Assembly (NCBI GenBank): GCA_022800815.1
Contig: JAAWRC010000004.1
Span: 1-64,000 of the forward strand
Origin: Lachnospiraceae bacterium
GTDB lineage: Bacteria > Bacillota > Clostridia > Lachnospirales > Lachnospiraceae
Length of the DNA: 64,000 nt
Direction of reading: 5' to 3'
The notes under the pieces are model-generated. The model had not been told where the DNA came from. It ran no database searches and was given only the letters and a program-made list of their open reading frames with translations. Each line of letters begins with the position of its first letter. Position 1 is the first letter of the stretch. A program made the translations under genes and the position numbers. Below, in pieces: positions 61,227 to 64,000 of the stretch.

Positions 61227-62991
61227 GACCGGGACGGAGCCTGTCGCAGAAGAGGCGGCCACCGCCGGTACGGAGGGACAGACGGAGGATTTCCCCGAGA
61301 GCCGGGAAGCGGAAACGGAAAAACAGGCCGTGACCACAGGTGCGGCGGACGGAACGGGAGCGGCCTTGATTGCGAATTTTGCTTCCGGGAGCGACACCGG
61401 GACGGAAGGGACCCGGGCGGAGGAGACCCTGGAGGATATGGAACAAACCCTGAACCAGGTGCTTGAGGACATTTCCGGCCAGGCGCAGGACCAGACCACT
61501 CTCGCCGGGAGGATTACATACGGGCCTTATACCCAGGACGGAGTCACGCTGGAGGTCTCCGCCGATGCGGGAGTCCTCCCCGAGGGGGCGAAGCTGGAGC
61601 TCTCCTACCCGGAGGGCGAGATGGCGGGTGCGGAACTCCAGAGCGCATGCGATCTGATTCAGGCGAAGCTTTTGAACGGGGGACAGAGCATTGCGGGCAT
61701 GTTCCTTCACAGGGTTCGCTTTGTGGACGGGGACGGGAACGAAGTGCGGCCGAACGGATCCGTGGAAGTGAAGCTTTCCTATGCGGAACCGGCGGTCCTG
61801 GAGGGGAGCGAGGCGGCGGAACTTTCGGACATCAGGGTTTACCGGATTGTAAACGGCGGGGCCATGGACCTGACCGAGGCCGGGACGGCGGTCCTGGAGC
61901 TTACGGAGGCGAAGGGCGTCGGCGGCATCACCCTGACGGACAGCAGTTTTTCCGATTTTGCGGTCGTCTGGACGACTCCTTATAAAGAAGCGGAGATCAT
62001 TCCGGAGACCGTGGAGGTCATCGGTGCGGGGCCGCTCATGCCTCCGGTCAAAGGCGTAGCGCAGACGGCGAGGAAGGCGGCCAGAAAGGCGTCGGCGCAG
62101 ACGGACGAGGAGGGTTCCGACGACGGGCTGGTGATGAAAAAGAACGCCACGCCCAACCCTAACGGGGACGGGACCTACACTATCACCCTGGAGGCCTATA
62201 CCACCGGCACGGTGACGGTTTCAAAGAAGTCGATTCCTGCGGACATCATCTTGGTGCTGGACCAGTCGGGAAGCATGGCTCAGGAATATGTGACTTTGGT
62301 GACTGGGGAAACGTATACACCGATCACGTACAATTATGAAGCGAGACAGAACTCGGACTCTTTGTATTATAAAGACGGGGACAGCTATCAAAAAGTTACA
62401 GTATCCTATTCTAGACAGGTGTATATCTGTACATATGGAACCGCAACACGTTCTACCGGGCGGGGAGACATTTATCCGCCGACAGAAAGAGTGACCAGGC
62501 TGGAAGCGTTAAAACGCTCGGTGACTTCATTTGAGGAAGCGGTAGCGGCGGATGCGGCGGAGAATCAGGTGAATCATCGAATTGCGGTGGTAGGTTTTGC
62601 AGACAAAGGGAGTGGATATGGCAACACAGAGTTATTTGTGGGGGCCAAGGAGTATCAATGCGGAGATTTGGCAAGGGCCCATTACGGTGAAGCCCTTCAG
62701 GATATGAGTACGGGTGGAAAAACGAATGTCCTGGCATCGATTGGAGCATTAACAGGAAGTGGGTCTACATATCCGCAGTATGGTTTGGAGATGGCGCGGG
62801 GGATTTTTGAAGCGCAATCTTTGACCGCAGGGGAGGAGAGGAGCAGAATCGTCATCTTCTTCTCAGATGGAACTCCAGGATATAATGCAAGTCAGTATGA
62901 GGAAGCTGAAGCAAATGCGGCAATCAAAAAGAGCCGGACATTAAAGAAGGCCGTATCGGAAGGCGGGTATGGGGCTACGGTACCCCCGTGA
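61147..62991 (+). CDS. VWA-domain surface protein, first fragment
   Basis: 614 residues up to a frameshift. No signal peptide is seen at the N-terminus (MKGKRIRRSKEEAL, then a Glu/Thr/Ala-rich stretch to about residue 115), odd for a surface protein and suggesting that the 5' end is deleted. Residues ~120-290 form a beta-rich domain. A von Willebrand A domain starts near 365 with the MIDAS motif LDQSGSM (Asp372) and continues through RIAVVGFAD and IVIFFSDGTPG. The gene overlaps the previous one by 80 bases. The stop at 62989 is a frameshift product; adding one C to the C5 tract 62983-62987 rejoins the next fragment. Confidence 0.75.
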   Translation: MKGKRIRRSKEEALPSEAAEEPTPVDETGTEPVAEEAATAGTEGQTEDFPESREAETEKQAVTTGAADGTGAALIANFASGSDTGTEGTRAEETLEDMEQTLNQVLEDISGQAQDQTTLAGRITYGPYTQDGVTLEVSADAGVLPEGAKLELSYPEGEMAGAELQSACDLIQAKLLNGGQSIAGMFLHRVRFVDGDGNEVRPNGSVEVKLSYAEPAVLEGSEAAELSDIRVYRIVNGGAMDLTEAGTAVLELTEAKGVGGITLTDSSFSDFAVVWTTPYKEAEIIPETVEVIGAGPLMPPVKGVAQTARKAARKASAQTDEEGSDDGLVMKKNATPNPNGDGTYTITLEAYTTGTVTVSKKSIPADIILVLDQSGSMAQEYVTLVTGETYTPITYNYEARQNSDSLYYKDGDSYQKVTVSYSRQVYICTYGTATRSTGRGDIYPPTERVTRLEALKRSVTSFEEAVAADAAENQVNHRIAVVGFADKGSGYGNTELFVGAKEYQCGDLARAHYGEALQDMSTGGKTNVLASIGALTGSGSTYPQYGLEMARGIFEAQSLTAGEERSRIVIFFSDGTPGYNASQYEEAEANAAIKKSRTLKKAVSEGGYGATVPP

Positions 62992-64000
62992 GCCCGCTTA
63001 GATATTACCAGTCTGTAGGAAGCTCGACGTCTCTGGAGGATGCGTTCAAGGCGATCAAAGATCAGATCAAAACGGACACCATGGACCTTGGAACCGAGAC
63101 GCAGGTGAAGGACGTTCTTTCAGACACCTTTGCGTTTGCGAACGATCAGGTGGACGAAAGCGACGTGACGGTATCGGTGGTTCCCTATAATGGGAAAGAC
63201 TCGGGCGGGAACGATCAGTGGAAAGAGAAAGCTCCGGCGGCCGGGACGAAGGTTACCGTCAACCAGGCTACCAAAGAGGTCAGCGTTTCCGGCTATGATT
63301 TTAAGAAGAACTTTGTGGGGACGAATGAAAAAGGCGAGGCCGTGGGAAGCAAGCTGGTCATCGAGTTTGCGGTAAAGCCCATGGACGGCTTCATAGGCGG
63401 AAACAACGTGGCGACCAATGACCAGAGTGCATCCGGCGTGTATGACAAAGACGGAACGTCCCTGAAAAACTTTGAGCTGCCGAACGTCAACGTGCCATTG
63501 AATTTCGGGATCAGCCTGGAGGACCGGAACATCCATGTTGGCGATCTGTTTGAAATCGGGGACTTGGAAAAGGTATTCTGCGCACAGGACGAGACTGGAG
63601 AGCTTTCCTATACGACCTCGGCCGGAGGGAAGGCTTACACGCTGGATGGAAAGACGAACGCTTATGTAAACCTGACCTACCAGGTAAAGGATGCGGGTGG
63701 GAATGTAATCGGAGAGTATGCCGTCCCGGCGGGGGCGACGAGCGGAAGCTGGAAATGGAAGGACGGCTCGGGAACTCTCACGGCTCAGGGGAAATTTACG
63801 GAACCGGAGAACGAGACCCAATATACGGTGGATCTGGTCGTGACGCCGACGAGCGAGACGCCGGACTCAAACGGTACGTCTGCGGTAGAAGCGGAAACCA
63901 TTCCCGGATCTGCCGATGCGCACACGAAACCGACGATCCATGTTTATCGGCCGGCGGTCACCTGCTCGGATGAGATCATTTTCCTTGGAGAGACAGCCGG
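62988..64000 (+). CDS. VWA surface protein, second fragment (runs off the window)
   Basis: An open frame (phase of the CCG codon at 62994) without stops to the window end. It starts VSPLRYYQSVGSSTSLEDAF, a usual end of a VWA region, then has adhesin-like beta-sandwich segments (TFAFANDQVDESDVTVSVVP; FVGTNEKGEAVGSKLVIEF; DLVVTPTSETPDSNGTSA). The natural continuation of the protein above; the C-terminal anchor lies outside the window. It has no start codon of its own with a ribosome site. Confidence 0.78.
   Translation, partial: MSPLRYYQSVGSSTSLEDAFKAIKDQIKTDTMDLGTETQVKDVLSDTFAFANDQVDESDVTVSVVPYNGKDSGGNDQWKEKAPAAGTKVTVNQATKEVSVSGYDFKKNFVGTNEKGEAVGSKLVIEFAVKPMDGFIGGNNVATNDQSASGVYDKDGTSLKNFELPNVNVPLNFGISLEDRNIHVGDLFEIGDLEKVFCAQDETGELSYTTSAGGKAYTLDGKTNAYVNLTYQVKDAGGNVIGEYAVPAGATSGSWKWKDGSGTLTAQGKFTEPENETQYTVDLVVTPTSETPDSNGTSAVEAETIPGSADAHTKPTIHVYRPAVTCSDEIIFLGETA

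Overview
The window is from a GC-rich, spore-forming, anaerobic Firmicute, most likely a Lachnospiraceae/Clostridium-cluster-XIVa relative. The evidence is an alpha/beta-type small acid-soluble spore protein, a YlbJ-like sporulation membrane protein, a pyruvate:ferredoxin oxidoreductase, a split transketolase, a hisZ-dependent short hisG, YesN/YesM-type regulators, Gram-positive sigma-A promoters (several with 16-18 bp spacers) and lipobox lipoproteins. There is no phage, IS transposase or CRISPR array. Most of the window reads as chromosomal backbone with a few acquired or decaying patches.

Layout. 0.1-16.4 kb: housekeeping genes in tight operons (rsmD-coaD-coiled-coil protein; relQ-like synthetase; rsmF-HAD-ygiQ-MBL/beta-CASP-membrane protein-rlu; recU; an AAA/PD-(D/E)XK protein; a FecR-like lipoprotein). 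16.6-22.6 kb: a truncated XRE regulator, then a histidine operon hisZ-G-D-B-IE behind a consensus promoter. It has no hisH, hisA or hisF, but HisIE carries a barrel-like N-terminal extension. 22.8-28.5 kb: an unknown small protein, a 5'-truncated SDR, a two-component/ABC-transporter cassette and an AT-richer RelB-PIN toxin-antitoxin pair. 28.7-37.6 kb: a sugar-type ABC importer (MglA/MglC-like) with a tandem-duplicated binding lipoprotein, followed by YesN, YesM and an ABC ATPase-like protein that has lost every catalytic motif. 37.5-38.4 kb: a DUF368/PopT-like protein on the opposite strand. 38.7-44.4 kb: nikABCDE, bracketed by two copies of a 210-230 bp palindromic repeat. 44.7-50.6 kb: tRNA-Leu, a YkfC-like peptidase, and a MarR regulator with a heterodimeric ABC exporter. 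50.8-58.5 kb: central metabolism (fba, transketolase halves, nifJ) with an SASP gene. 58.7-64.0 kb: a decaying regulator/surface-protein locus (RHH proteins, a disrupted SARP-like regulator, a VWA surface protein with a frameshift) that runs off the end of the window.

The signals most worth following are: (1) the sugar importer locus, where a fused two-domain binding protein sits beside a kinase with almost no extracytoplasmic loop and a catalytically dead ABC ATPase, which could together form an unusual sensing module; (2) the palindromic repeat family bracketing the nik operon, with paired compensatory changes and a candidate target-site duplication; (3) the VWA surface-protein locus, where a composition-shifted block ends at a C5 tract where one missing base breaks the frame. 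Start sites were chosen by Shine-Dalgarno position; family assignments are from recognised motifs, not database searches.
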